A DNA stretch of 28,603 nt. It comes from a virus. Below are positions 7,468-15,573 of this stretch, piece after piece. The stretch lies in IMG/VR virus record IMGVR_UViG_3300002835_000834, positions 1 to 28,603 of that record. One strand, 5' to 3'. How positions within the stretch are numbered: the stretch's first letter is position 1; every line of letters starts with the position of its first letter. The notes beneath the pieces are model-generated. The model saw only the letters and a program-made list of their open reading frames with translations, was not told the DNA's origin and made no database searches. Made by a program: the position numbers and the translations under genes.

Positions 7468-8136
7468 ATGGGAATTGTTAAAGGTTTAAAAGGATTAAAT
7501 CAAGTTATGGACAAGCCGCAAGCTTCAAGCGGAGATGGAACCAAGGGTCGCTGGGTAAAGCTAGAAGACGGTGAGAGCGTAAAGATTCGTTTCTTGCAAG
7601 AATTAGATCCAGATTCACCAACATACAATGAAAAGATGGGTCTAGGATTTATTGCTGTAGAGCACACTAATCCAAAAGATTACCGTCGCAAGGCGCTATG
7701 CTCAATGGATGACCAAGGTAAGTGCTATGGTTGCGAGCAACACCGCAAGGACTACAAGGCAGGATGGAAGGGTCGTTCACGACTTTACATTAATGTTCTT
7801 GTTGACGACGGCAAGGAAGATCCATACGTTGGAATCCTTTCACAGGGTTCAAGCGGAAAGACAGTAACTCCTACTCTTATTGAGTATGCAGGCGAAATGG
7901 GAAGCATTAGTAATCTAATGTGGCGCATTAAGCGAACTGGCACAAAAACAGACACAAGTTATACAATTATTCCACTTGCTAAGGATGAAACACCATTCGA
8001 TTCAAGTTCTCTTGAGCTTTTTAAGCTTGAAGAGACAGCCGTACGTGATATGCCATACACAGAGCAAGAGTCATTCTTTGCTGGTGAAAATGGTCACGGC
8101 GAAGAGTCTTCTGCTTCTAGCAGCGTAGACTGGTAA
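7468..8136 (+). CDS. T4 gp32-like single-stranded DNA-binding protein
   Basis: 222 residues, ribosome site AAGGAG. The N terminus MGIVKGLKGLNQVMD followed by WVKLEDGESVKIRFLQEL fits gp32-type proteins: a basic N-terminal arm, an OB fold with a zinc site, and an acidic tail. Candidate zinc ligands are H66, C78, C86 and C89, closely matching the spacing of T4 gp32 (His64, Cys77, Cys87, Cys90, from established knowledge). The C terminus is acidic and Ser-rich, ending VDW, the sort of tail that contacts partner proteins. It coats ssDNA at the fork. A second, bacterial-type SSB is encoded at 13487. Confidence 0.8.
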   Translation: MGIVKGLKGLNQVMDKPQASSGDGTKGRWVKLEDGESVKIRFLQELDPDSPTYNEKMGLGFIAVEHTNPKDYRRKALCSMDDQGKCYGCEQHRKDYKAGWKGRSRLYINVLVDDGKEDPYVGILSQGSSGKTVTPTLIEYAGEMGSISNLMWRIKRTGTKTDTSYTIIPLAKDETPFDSSSLELFKLEETAVRDMPYTEQESFFAGENGHGEESSASSSVDW

Positions 8137-8161
8137 CAGGTTAAGAAGGCGGAGAATTAAG

Positions 8162-11100
8162 TTGAATTTTACACATCTACATGTGCATTCTTTCTATTCA
8201 TTAATGGATGGGCTTAATTCTCCTGCCGAACTTGTTAAAGCAGCAAAAGAAGCTGGACAAACAGCAATTGCAATAACAGATCATGGCACATTGTCTTCAC
8301 ACCGTGAAATGCAAATTGCATGTAAGGATCAAGGCATTAAGCCAATCCTTGGAGTAGAAGCGTATATATCACCAACAGATAGATTTGATCGCTCCTCTAA
8401 AACAGATAAATCAATTCAAGCTTATAACCACATTATTCTACTTGCAAAAAATAAAAAAGGTTTAGAGAATATTAATACATTACAGGAGCTTGCTTGGAAC
8501 GAAGGGTTCTATCATAAGCCACGTATCGACAGGGAGATTTTAAATGATTATAGCGAAGGTGTTATCGTTCTCAGCGGATGTCTTAATGGACTCATTAGTA
8601 AGGCTATCGATAAAGGTAACATGGAAGAAGCTGAACTTCTTCTCAAAGGCTTTAAGAAAACTTTCGGAAAAGATTTTTACGTGGAAGTGCAATCACATAA
8701 CCCTGTGGAGATCAACTCCGCCCTTTTAGAATTAGCAGATAAACTGGGAATTAAAGCGGTGGCAACTGGAGATGCCCACTTCGCTAAAGAAGAAGATAGA
8801 GTTTTAGAAGAGGCTATGCTAATTTTATCAACATCCCCTAAGATGGATAAAGATGCTGACTTTGATATGTCCAGAAATATTAAAGATATTAATGATAGAT
8901 TAAACTATTTATATCCAGATAGAAGAATATCTTTCCAGGATTACAACCTATTTATCCAGACTCGTGAAGAAATTCAAGCTGATTTTGTTAAGGCTGGTTT
9001 CACCAGAACAGATATTTACGAGAATACAATGGAAATTGCTAATAAAATAGGAGAGTATGACTTTAATCAGGGCCTAGACCTCCTACCAGTTCCTAAGACC
9101 GATGCCGATGAAAGACTACGGGAACTGTCCGAAAAGGGCTTAGAGAGGCTTCAGAAGGCTTCAGATGATATCTATAAAGCTCGCCTTGAGGAAGAACTTG
9201 GGGTAATTGCCTCAAAGAATTTTGCCTCATACTTCTTGGTGGTGGCAGATATGATTAACTGGGCTAAAGACAATGATATACGAGTTGGCCCAGGCCGTGG
9301 TTCTGCAGCAGGCTCTTTGGTCTGCTACGCTCTAGGAATTACAGATGTTGATCCAATTAAATATGACCTTTTGTTTTTTAGATTTATTAACCCTGAGCGT
9401 AATGACTTTCCAGATATTGATACAGACTTTGAAGACCGACGTAGAAAAGAAGTTAAAGACTATTTAAAGAAGAAGTTTAAACACGTTGCCTCTATCTCAA
9501 CGTACACCTATTTTAAAGATAAGGGTGTTGTTCGTGATGCTGCTCGTGTATTCATGGTTCCTCTTCAAGAGGTAAACCGTGCACTAAAACCAGTAGATAC
9601 TTTTGAAGACTTTATTGATTCTCCAAATACAAAAGAGTTTAGAACACGTTACCCAGAAGTTGTTTGGCTAGCAGAAAGATTACGTGGTCGTATTCGTTCT
9701 GTTGGTGTACACGCTGCTGGAGTTGTTGTTGCTAAAGACGATATTAGAAAATATGCTCCTGTTGAATCTCGTGAAGACGCACAGGATAAGGTGTCAGGAA
9801 GAATTCCAGTCGTAGCATACGATATGGATACTGTTGCAGACATTGGCCTTATTAAACTAGATGCACTGGGACTTAAAACATTATCTGTTATGTCGGATAC
9901 TCTTAAATCAATTAAGGGCAGAACTGGCAAAGATATAAATCTTTCCGACCTGCCTCTTGATGATCCTAAAGTTTATAAGATGTTAAGCGATGGATATACA
10001 AAGGGTGTGTTTCAGGCCGAAGCAACACCATATACAAACCTTCTTATTAAAATGGGTGTTGATAAGTTTGAAGACCTTGCTGCATCAAACGCACTAGTGC
10101 GTCCAGGCGCAATGAATACTGTGGGTGCTTCGTATATCAAGCGTAAGCACGGGGATGAGGCAGTACAGTTTATTCATCCTATTATGAAGCCGTTTACCGA
10201 GAACACTTATGGTGTTATTATATATCAAGAGCAAGTTATGCAAGCTTGCGTCCACTTAGGTGGCATGTCTTGGTCAGAGGCTGATAAGGTCCGCAAGATT
10301 ATTGGAAAGAAAAAAGATGCAAAAGAATTCGACCAATTCAAGGATCGCTTTATTGATGGGGCTTCAAAGCACATTTCTAAGAAGCAAGCCGAAACGCTCT
10401 GGCATACTTTTGAGGCTCACGCTGGTTATTCTTTTAACCGTTCCCACGCTGTTGCTTATTCTATGCTGTCTTATTACGCTGCTTGGCTTAAGACTTATTA
10501 TCCTCTTGAATTTATGTTTTCAATTCTTAAAAATGAAAATGATAAAGATGCAAGAACAGAATATTTAATTGAGTCCAAGCGACTAGGTCTTCGTGTATCT
10601 CTTCCACACATAAATGAGTCTGACATTTACTTCTCATTGCAAAAAGATAGAATTGTGTTTGGCTTAGCTGAAGTTAAATTTATTTCAGATAGCATTGCTA
10701 ATAAAATTATTGATCAAAGACCATTTAAAGATTATGCTGACTTTATTGACAAAGCCTCAAAGAAAGGTAGTGGAATTAACAGCCGTGCTATTGCGGCACT
10801 TAATGCAATTGGCGGGGCGGCATTCGATGACAACCTTAGAACGGGTAATGAAAAAGATAATTATTATGAATATTTAGGTATACCTACATTTAACCTAGAA
10901 GGAATACCTCCAAGAATTAAAGCTCAAGCAAGACCAATTGAAGACTTTGAAGACCTAGGTTCGTTTGTAATGTTTGGAATGGTCAAGTCAATTAAACGTG
11001 GAAACGGATGGGCTAGAGTAGAGCTGGTAGATGAAACAGGATCAATTGGGTTATTCCATACGGAACAAACTCAAATTGAAACTAATCAGATGTATTTTAT

Positions 11101-11431
11101 TCTTGTAGGAGATAATCGTATTGCAAGATATATTAAGGTAAGCGACATAGACCCAAAGAGTGGAGATATATTTGTTGACTATCTTTATAGAAAAGAGTAT
11201 GATCTTGAAGAGGATGAGTATACTGTTGTTAACTTTACTCCCTATGTTACTAAGGCGGGTAAAACAATGAGCCATATTGTACTCTCTAATAGCAATAAAG
11301 AGCTAACAAGAGTTATTGCTTTCCCAACAATGTATAAGATGTCTTTAGCAAGAATGCGTGAAGGAATGAAGTGTAAGGTTGTTCTATCTACTTTAGATGA
11401 TGGAACTTTAATGGTAAAGGAAATAAAATGA
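8162..11431 (+). CDS. dnaE: DNA polymerase III alpha subunit (C-family polymerase with PHP domain)
   Basis: 1089 residues from a TTG start at 8162, with a GAAGGCGGAG ribosome site; the HLHVHS PHP motif begins at residue 5, so the start is secure. The PHP domain spans ~1-270. PGRGSAAGS (377-385) and the catalytic PDIDTDFE (417-424; D418, D420 expected metal ligands) define the palm. GYSFNRSHAVAYSMLSYYAAWLK and a C-terminal OB-like segment (ARVELVDETGSIGLF) follow. Length is near that of bacterial DnaE (~1160). No epsilon subunit is visible, and whether the PHP domain is an active proofreading exonuclease needs its full metal-ligand set checked. This is the phage replicative polymerase. Confidence 0.93.
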   Translation: MNFTHLHVHSFYSLMDGLNSPAELVKAAKEAGQTAIAITDHGTLSSHREMQIACKDQGIKPILGVEAYISPTDRFDRSSKTDKSIQAYNHIILLAKNKKGLENINTLQELAWNEGFYHKPRIDREILNDYSEGVIVLSGCLNGLISKAIDKGNMEEAELLLKGFKKTFGKDFYVEVQSHNPVEINSALLELADKLGIKAVATGDAHFAKEEDRVLEEAMLILSTSPKMDKDADFDMSRNIKDINDRLNYLYPDRRISFQDYNLFIQTREEIQADFVKAGFTRTDIYENTMEIANKIGEYDFNQGLDLLPVPKTDADERLRELSEKGLERLQKASDDIYKARLEEELGVIASKNFASYFLVVADMINWAKDNDIRVGPGRGSAAGSLVCYALGITDVDPIKYDLLFFRFINPERNDFPDIDTDFEDRRRKEVKDYLKKKFKHVASISTYTYFKDKGVVRDAARVFMVPLQEVNRALKPVDTFEDFIDSPNTKEFRTRYPEVVWLAERLRGRIRSVGVHAAGVVVAKDDIRKYAPVESREDAQDKVSGRIPVVAYDMDTVADIGLIKLDALGLKTLSVMSDTLKSIKGRTGKDINLSDLPLDDPKVYKMLSDGYTKGVFQAEATPYTNLLIKMGVDKFEDLAASNALVRPGAMNTVGASYIKRKHGDEAVQFIHPIMKPFTENTYGVIIYQEQVMQACVHLGGMSWSEADKVRKIIGKKKDAKEFDQFKDRFIDGASKHISKKQAETLWHTFEAHAGYSFNRSHAVAYSMLSYYAAWLKTYYPLEFMFSILKNENDKDARTEYLIESKRLGLRVSLPHINESDIYFSLQKDRIVFGLAEVKFISDSIANKIIDQRPFKDYADFIDKASKKGSGINSRAIAALNAIGGAAFDDNLRTGNEKDNYYEYLGIPTFNLEGIPPRIKAQARPIEDFEDLGSFVMFGMVKSIKRGNGWARVELVDETGSIGLFHTEQTQIETNQMYFILVGDNRIARYIKVSDIDPKSGDIFVDYLYRKEYDLEEDEYTVVNFTPYVTKAGKTMSHIVLSNSNKELTRVIAFPTMYKMSLARMREGMKCKVVLSTLDDGTLMVKEIK

Positions 11432-11637
11432 CAGAAGAAACAAGCCCACAAGATATTTTAGGAGCAATGAATGCAACACGAGTTCTTGTTTCTATTTTAG
11501 AAACAGTTAAGAATGTTGAAGTTTCAGTAGACACTTTTGTAAATCTAGATGCAGAAAATCGTGAACTAAATATTGATTACGATGGAGACAAAAGAGTCTT
11601 TAATTTCTCATTAAAAAAAGAGGAAAACAATGAATAG
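11428..11637 (+). CDS. Small acidic protein downstream of polymerase
   Basis: 69 residues, starting in an ATGA overlap with the polymerase stop. An N-terminal helix (PQDILGAMNATRVLVSILETV) is followed by a beta-like acidic part (VDTFVNLDAENRELNIDYDGD). No motif recognised. Tight coupling to dnaE suggests a replication accessory role, but nothing in the sequence shows it. It ends inside the start of the MazG-like gene. Confidence 0.6.
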   Translation: MTEETSPQDILGAMNATRVLVSILETVKNVEVSVDTFVNLDAENRELNIDYDGDKRVFNFSLKKEENNE

Positions 11638-11977
11638 CAATGACGTATTAACAGAGTATGGACTAGATGCGCTTTCTGCTATATTGCATGAAACAGCAAT
11701 AGAAAAAGGATTTTGGCCCCATGAGATAGATACAAATATTGTTTGTACAAAATTAGCTTTAGTGCATTCAGAAGTAACAGAGGTTCTAGAGGCTATTAGA
11801 AAAAATAAACCCACTGAAGAAATTGTAGAAGAAATTGCAGATATATTAATTAGAACTTTAGATTTATATGCGGCTTTAAGAAATCATGAATGGGTTACAG
11901 AAAGCTTAGATGAAATTTTAGAAACAAAGATTAATATAAATAAAGAGCGACCAAGGCTTCACGGCAATTTATTTTAA
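11630..11977 (+). CDS. MazG-like nucleotide pyrophosphohydrolase
   Basis: 115 residues, one MazG domain length. The metal-binding signature is visible as the helix EVTEVLEAI (E-x-x-E type) followed ~25 residues later by EEIADILIRTLDL (E-x-x-D). The all-alpha fold and this pair of motifs define the MazG/dUTPase-2 superfamily. These enzymes hydrolyse (d)NTPs to monophosphate and pyrophosphate; phage copies are thought to adjust nucleotide or alarmone pools in the infected cell. It is the last gene before the recA promoter. Substrate is not predictable from the sequence. Confidence 0.8.
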   Translation: MNSNDVLTEYGLDALSAILHETAIEKGFWPHEIDTNIVCTKLALVHSEVTEVLEAIRKNKPTEEIVEEIADILIRTLDLYAALRNHEWVTESLDEILETKININKERPRLHGNLF

Positions 11978-11986
11978 TGCTATACT
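11958..11986 (+). promoter_or_regulatory. Promoter for recA: TTCACG-17-TATACT with extended -10
   Basis: TGCTATACT at 11978-11986 with a -35-like TTCACG (11958-11963, 4 of 6) at 17-nt spacing. It overlaps the end of the MazG-like gene and lies 20 nt before the recA start. No LexA-type box was noticed around it. Confidence 0.5.
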
Positions 11987-12006
11987 ATAAAAAAGAGAGA
12001 GTATAA

Positions 12007-13011
12007 ATGAGCATAGATATCGATAATATATTAGCAAAGCTAGATCCAAAAACACGAGCAAGAGTTCAGTCAGCACAGGATGTACAAGTTGAAAAACAAC
12101 TTACCCCTAGCATTGGATTAAACTTTGCATTGCGTGGCGGTCTAGGATACGGCAGACAAGTTCTGGTATGGGGCAATAAGTCTGCTGGTAAATCCTCTTT
12201 CTGCCTACAAATGATTGCTCTTGCACAAAAAGAAGGCAAGACATGTGCCTGGATTGATGCAGAAGCTTCTTACGATCAGTCTTGGGCTGAACGGCTAGGA
12301 GTAGATTCTTCTTCCCTTATTTACTCTCCAGCAAAAACCGTTAACGATATGGTTGATGTTGCTACTAAATTAATGGATGCAGGTGTAGATATGATTGTAG
12401 TAGATTCAATCTCAGCATTACTTCCTGCAATTTATTTTGAAAAAGATGGAAATGAAATGAAAGATTTGCAAGACACAAAGCAAATCGGCGCTGAAGCAAA
12501 GGATATGACCCACGCAGTCAAAATGTTAAACTATGCAAACAAAAACACATTACTTGTTCTCATCTCACAACAACGAAATCAGTTTGGATCTATGCATGCT
12601 AGTCACATCCCCACAGGTGGCATGGCAGTCAAGTTCTTTTCTTCCACGGTCATTAAGCTCTGGTCGTCTGAGGCTGAGGCTAATGCTATTAAAGCTGGGG
12701 TTAAAGTTGGCGACAAAATCATTGAGCAAAGAGTCGGCAGACCAGTTAACTGGATTATTGATTACAACAAACTCGGTCCCCCAAATCTATCGGGACAATA
12801 CGACTTTTATTACCAAGGGGAAACTCTTGGTGTAGATAGCGTAGGAGAAACTTTAGATGTTGCAGAAATGTGTGGCATTATAGAAAAGGGTGGCGCATGG
12901 TATACAGTAAATGGAGAGCGCTTTCAAGGACGTGCAAAGGCTGTAGCATATTTAAAGGAAAATCCAGATGTTGTAGACAGCTTAATCGGAGAGATAAATG
13001 CCAAGCATTGA
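12007..13011 (+). CDS. recA: RecA recombinase
   Basis: 334 residues, slightly shorter than bacterial RecA (~350). Walker A is GNKSAGKSS (56-64), the catalytic Glu lies in WIDAEASYD (E86), Walker B is MIVVDSIS (129-136; D133), and LVLISQQRNQFG corresponds to the L1-adjacent strand. The C-terminal RecA domain is recognisable as GAWYTVNGERFQGRAKAVAYLKENP. It forms filaments on ssDNA for strand exchange and recombination-dependent replication. It sits with SSB and resolvase-like genes. The sequence is diverged from host RecA but all key ATPase residues are present. Confidence 0.9.
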   Translation: MSIDIDNILAKLDPKTRARVQSAQDVQVEKQLTPSIGLNFALRGGLGYGRQVLVWGNKSAGKSSFCLQMIALAQKEGKTCAWIDAEASYDQSWAERLGVDSSSLIYSPAKTVNDMVDVATKLMDAGVDMIVVDSISALLPAIYFEKDGNEMKDLQDTKQIGAEAKDMTHAVKMLNYANKNTLLVLISQQRNQFGSMHASHIPTGGMAVKFFSSTVIKLWSSEAEANAIKAGVKVGDKIIEQRVGRPVNWIIDYNKLGPPNLSGQYDFYYQGETLGVDSVGETLDVAEMCGIIEKGGAWYTVNGERFQGRAKAVAYLKENPDVVDSLIGEINAKH

Positions 13012-13186
13012 TGAATTTCTTAATAAGCCAGAAAAAATATTTTCTCCAGAACTTGAAAGACTAGGTGGAGTTAAGCCTTGTAGCAAGTGCGACAAAGATT
13101 CGGAAGAATATTTTTGGGATGCAATTAATATGACAGTGTCTTGGGAGTGCCCAGACGGACATAAGAATTCATTTACGGTTCAGTAA
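12998..13186 (+). CDS. Small zinc-binding protein
   Basis: 62 residues starting within the recA 3' end (14-nt overlap). The N-terminal part MPSIDEFLNKPEKIFSPELE looks like an extended docking peptide; then CSKC and, ~25 residues later, CPDGHKN give a C-x2-C...C-x3-H zinc site. It ends in overlap with the next ATG. Candidate nucleic-acid or protein interaction module of the recombination operon. No named family. Confidence 0.6.
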   Translation: MPSIDEFLNKPEKIFSPELERLGGVKPCSKCDKDSEEYFWDAINMTVSWECPDGHKNSFTVQ

Positions 13187-13494
13187 TGTCAGAAAGATCA
13201 GAAGTAAAACGTGATGGTGCTAAGGCTCAAAAAAATAGTGGCCGTGGTGATTATCAAAAAGGTGATGCTAAGTGGAATCAGTTCCTTGTGGATTATAAAG
13301 AAGCAAAGGCATCATTTAATTTAAACAAAGATGTATGGGCTAAAATCTGTACAGATACTTTTAAGGTAAGTAGGGATATGCATCCTGCTCTTAAAATTAT
13401 TATCGGTGAGGATTCCAAGGTTCGTCTTGGAATCATTGAGTGGTCAGTCTTAGAAGACTTGATCGCATTCTGGGAGGAAAATAATAATGGCTAA
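13186..13494 (+). CDS. Putative PD-(D/E)XK nuclease, Holliday-junction-resolvase-like
   Basis: 102 residues. The N-terminal half KNSGRGDYQKGDA...FLVDYKEAKASF resembles archaeal-type resolvase or VSR-like cores: D27 in KGDA followed by D36-x-K38 on the next strand, with Glu/Lys residues upstream that could complete the site. This fits the PD-(D/E)XK fold with Asp replacing the usual Glu. Such enzymes cut branched DNA. Position between recA and ssb supports a recombination function. The identification rests on motif pattern and context, so it is moderate. The gene ends within the ssb start. Confidence 0.55.
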   Translation: MSERSEVKRDGAKAQKNSGRGDYQKGDAKWNQFLVDYKEAKASFNLNKDVWAKICTDTFKVSRDMHPALKIIIGEDSKVRLGIIEWSVLEDLIAFWEENNNG

Positions 13495-13909
13495 TCCAAC
13501 AATTACAATAGTTGGTCGTGTAGGGCAAGATCCAGTTAAGCTTAATGGAGGCGGAGTTAGACTACGTATTGTATCTAATGACCGTGTAAAGAATGATTCA
13601 ACGGGTAACTGGGATGACAAAGATACATCTTGGTGGACTGTCAAGGCATGGAAGAGTTTGGCAGAACAGAGTATTGCTACCCTTAAGAAGGGCCAGGAAG
13701 TAGTTATAGTAGGTAAGATTTATGAAGAGACGTGGAAAGATAAAGAAGGCAATAGCAGAACATCTTATGATGTAAATGCGGACACAATTGCAGTCACTAC
13801 ATGGTCTCTATCAAAGGGAGATTCAAATGGATCTAAACAATTCCCTAAGTCAGACTCATGGTCAGCCCCTGCTAAATGGGACATTACAGAGTCAGAGGTT
13901 CCATTTTAA
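13487..13909 (+). CDS. ssb: Single-stranded DNA-binding protein (bacterial SSB type)
   Basis: 140 residues. The OB fold is recognisable from ITIVGRVGQDPVKL at the start, WWTVKAWKSLAEQS in the middle and GQEVVIVGKIYEETWKDKEG. A flexible Ser/Gly/Lys linker leads to the C-terminal tip ITESEVPF, equivalent to the DDDIPF tip by which SSB recruits partner proteins. It would bind ssDNA as a tetramer. It coexists with the gp32-like protein at 7468. The gene starts 8 nt inside the preceding gene and its stop overlaps the next ATG. Confidence 0.9.
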   Translation: MANPTITIVGRVGQDPVKLNGGGVRLRIVSNDRVKNDSTGNWDDKDTSWWTVKAWKSLAEQSIATLKKGQEVVIVGKIYEETWKDKEGNSRTSYDVNADTIAVTTWSLSKGDSNGSKQFPKSDSWSAPAKWDITESEVPF

Positions 13910-14067
13910 TGAAAGAATTATTCTTCACAACCGTTACTGGAATTGCAGTAGGCGGAGTATTCAGTATATTTAAGTTGCCAATTCCTGCCCCACCAGTATT
14001 CGCTGGACTAATGGGAATTGTAGGGCTATGGATTGGGTATGCTTTAATTCAAAAGGCATTCGCATGA
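13909..14067 (+). CDS. XapX / DUF1427 family small membrane protein
   Basis: Start chosen at the ATG in the TAATG overlap with the ssb stop (52 residues); an upstream ATG at 13876 would intrude into ssb. The sequence has two short hydrophobic segments around the signature KLPIPAPPVFAGLMGIVGLWIGY, which is the XapX/DUF1427 pattern (P-x-P-x-PP...G-x-x-GI-x-G-x-x-x-GY). The family is small, integral to the membrane and of unknown biochemical role. It is followed by another tiny membrane protein in ATGA overlap. Confidence 0.75.
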   Translation: MKELFFTTVTGIAVGGVFSIFKLPIPAPPVFAGLMGIVGLWIGYALIQKAFA

Positions 14068-14162
14068 CAGCATTTCTTATGGGACTAATGGTTGGGTTTG
14101 TAATTGGATACCCTGTAGGGCTATTTCTAGACAAGTGGGATAAGAGGATAAAAAATGGCTGA
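14064..14162 (+). CDS. Tiny membrane protein (32 aa)
   Basis: ATG at 14064 in an ATGA overlap with the XapX-like gene; TGA at 14160-14162 lies inside the next gene's start. The product MTAFLMGLMVGFVIGYPVGL then charged residues is a single membrane helix with GxxxG-like small-residue spacing and a short basic cytoplasmic tail. Coupling to the XapX-like gene suggests they act together in the membrane. Function unknown. Confidence 0.55.
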   Translation: MTAFLMGLMVGFVIGYPVGLFLDKWDKRIKNG

Positions 14163-14493
14163 AGATAAAAATACTCTTGAGTTAATTAGTGATATTACAG
14201 AATTTAACGATCTGCACGAGTTCATGAAAGATGAACACTTAGACAGAGCTCTTTCAATTGTGGTAAAATTGTTAATGAATCCTGATGTCCCATCAGCAAA
14301 AGCACCACATTTAATTATGGAGCTTCAGGCAATGTCAACAAAGTTTGCAGTGCTTGCATCTGTATATTCTACAATTGCTAAGGACAAAGCGGGAACAGTA
14401 AACAATAACAAAAAGAATATATATTATTCTGTAAAAGAGTCCATAGACAAATTGGTAGATGCGCTTAAATATGTTGTGAGGTACAACTCGTGA
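14155..14493 (+). CDS. Conserved helical phage protein of unknown function
   Basis: 112 residues, entirely helical by appearance, with LMNPDVPSAKAPHLIMELQAMSTKFAV as its most distinctive block and a following KDKAGTVNNNKKNIYYSV. No cofactor or catalytic motif. I recall similar proteins in phage replication or recombination regions but no assigned function. It starts 8 nt inside the small membrane gene and ends in a GTGA overlap with the DUF4430 gene. Confidence 0.65.
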   Translation: MAEDKNTLELISDITEFNDLHEFMKDEHLDRALSIVVKLLMNPDVPSAKAPHLIMELQAMSTKFAVLASVYSTIAKDKAGTVNNNKKNIYYSVKESIDKLVDALKYVVRYNS

Positions 14494-14939
14494 AAAACAA
14501 AATAATCATATCGTTATTTGTAGTAGTTTCTTTTGCATTTACGATACAAGCGTTCGGAGTAAAGCCTTCTTGCATAAATCTATATGTAGACTATGGATCT
14601 CTTGCCAAACAAAATAAATTTAACGAATGCATAGAGCAAGACAATATAAATGCATTAGATTTTATAAAACAATCTGGATACAGTACAGAGGGAACCGTTA
14701 AATACGGAGATGCAGTATTATGTAGGTTAAACAATCTTCCTTCAAGCAAAGAGGAATCTTGTAGTGAGATGCCTCCTGAAGATGCATACTGGGCAGTAAT
14801 TATAAAAAAGAAACAGGTTCTTCTTTTCCCAAGAAATGAGTGGGGCTGGGCAGAAAAAGCAATTAATGAAACAACTTTGTACGCTGGTGACAGTATAGGG
14901 TTGGTTTTTTCAAGTGATGGAGAATTGAGATGGCCTTAA
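14490..14939 (+). CDS. Secreted DUF4430 / transcobalamin-like domain protein
   Basis: 149 residues from a GTG start. Residues 1-~22 are a signal peptide (MKNKIIISLFVVVSFAFTIQ...). The mature part has the layout of the DUF4430 / transcobalamin C-terminal-like domain: LYVDYG strand, paired Cys around the loop (FNECIEQ), NALDFIKQSGYST, a VLCRLNNLP strand with a second Cys, CSEMPPEDAYWAVI, and a final GDSIGLVF. In Actinobacteria such proteins often sit beside cobalamin or cobalt uptake genes (established association, binding not proven). The cobalamin adenosyltransferase 140 nt downstream strengthens a corrinoid-related role. Probably exported beyond the host membrane. Confidence 0.7.
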   Translation: MKNKIIISLFVVVSFAFTIQAFGVKPSCINLYVDYGSLAKQNKFNECIEQDNINALDFIKQSGYSTEGTVKYGDAVLCRLNNLPSSKEESCSEMPPEDAYWAVIIKKKQVLLFPRNEWGWAEKAINETTLYAGDSIGLVFSSDGELRWP

Positions 14940-15076
14940 ATTTATTGGATAAGCCAAATAAAACAAAAAACAAAATATCGATAGAGTATGCAATTCAGCT
15001 AGCAGTTACGTTATTCATAATGTATATTGTTAATAAAATTGGAATTGATATTTGGAGAGCGATAAAGGGACACTGA
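14930..15076 (+). CDS. Single-pass membrane protein (48 aa)
   Basis: ATG at 14930 overlaps the end of the DUF4430 gene; TGA at 15074-15076 overlaps the start of the adenosyltransferase. The N-terminal 17 residues are Lys/Asn-rich, followed by one hydrophobic segment (YAIQLAVTLFIMYIVNKIGI) and a short basic end. Sandwiched between two cobalamin-associated genes, it could anchor or accompany them at the membrane, but this is inference from position only. Confidence 0.55.
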   Translation: MALNLLDKPNKTKNKISIEYAIQLAVTLFIMYIVNKIGIDIWRAIKGH

Positions 15077-15573
15077 TGGTAATACTAAGTAAGATTTATA
15101 CCAAAACAGGTGATGATGGCCAAACGTCTAATGCCAACAACGATAGAGTTTCTAAGGCTAGCCCTATTATGGAAGCCATCGGCGCTGTAGATGAGGCTAA
15201 CTCTGCTATTGGAATGGCAATCGATGAATATAATGACATTATCGAAAGAGTTCAAAGCGACCTATTTGACCTTGGCGCAGAGCTTGCAGGTGCCGAAACA
15301 ATAAAAATATCTGAAAATAGGATTATATATTTAGAGAATGTAATTGATGACTATAATGAATACCTAGAGCCACTTAGATCTTTTGTTTTGCCTACTGGAG
15401 CATTGCATAATGCAAGAACTATCGTTAGAAGAGCAGAGCGTGAAGTTTGGAAAATAAAAAATATTAATCCAAACATTGCTAAATATTTAAATCGTCTATC
15501 AGACCTACTGTTTGTTATGGCTAGATATCACAACAAAGGAAAAGAAAAAATGTGGGTGCCAAACAATGGGTAG
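15076..15573 (+). CDS. PduO-type ATP:cob(I)alamin adenosyltransferase
   Basis: Start chosen at ATG 15076 (165 residues), overlapping the previous stop; a TTG at 15052 is less likely. The ATP-binding YTKTGDDGQT (8-17) and RVSKASPIMEAIGAVDEANSAIG are canonical for the family. GALHNARTIVRRAEREVW carries the conserved Arg/Glu residues of the active site, and YLNRLSDLLFVMAR closes the helical bundle. The enzyme transfers the 5'-deoxyadenosyl group of ATP to cob(I)alamin, making coenzyme B12. Length is normal, with no visible inactivation. No adenosylcobalamin-dependent ribonucleotide reductase is visible in this window, though one could lie elsewhere in the genome. Confidence 0.9.
   Translation: MVILSKIYTKTGDDGQTSNANNDRVSKASPIMEAIGAVDEANSAIGMAIDEYNDIIERVQSDLFDLGAELAGAETIKISENRIIYLENVIDDYNEYLEPLRSFVLPTGALHNARTIVRRAEREVWKIKNINPNIAKYLNRLSDLLFVMARYHNKGKEKMWVPNNG

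Noticed and set aside
10260-10568. Alternative-frame open stretches within dnaE and similar internal frames elsewhere
   Set aside because: They lie wholly within genes supported by motifs, lack ribosome sites and encode Leu/Lys-rich sequence without domains.
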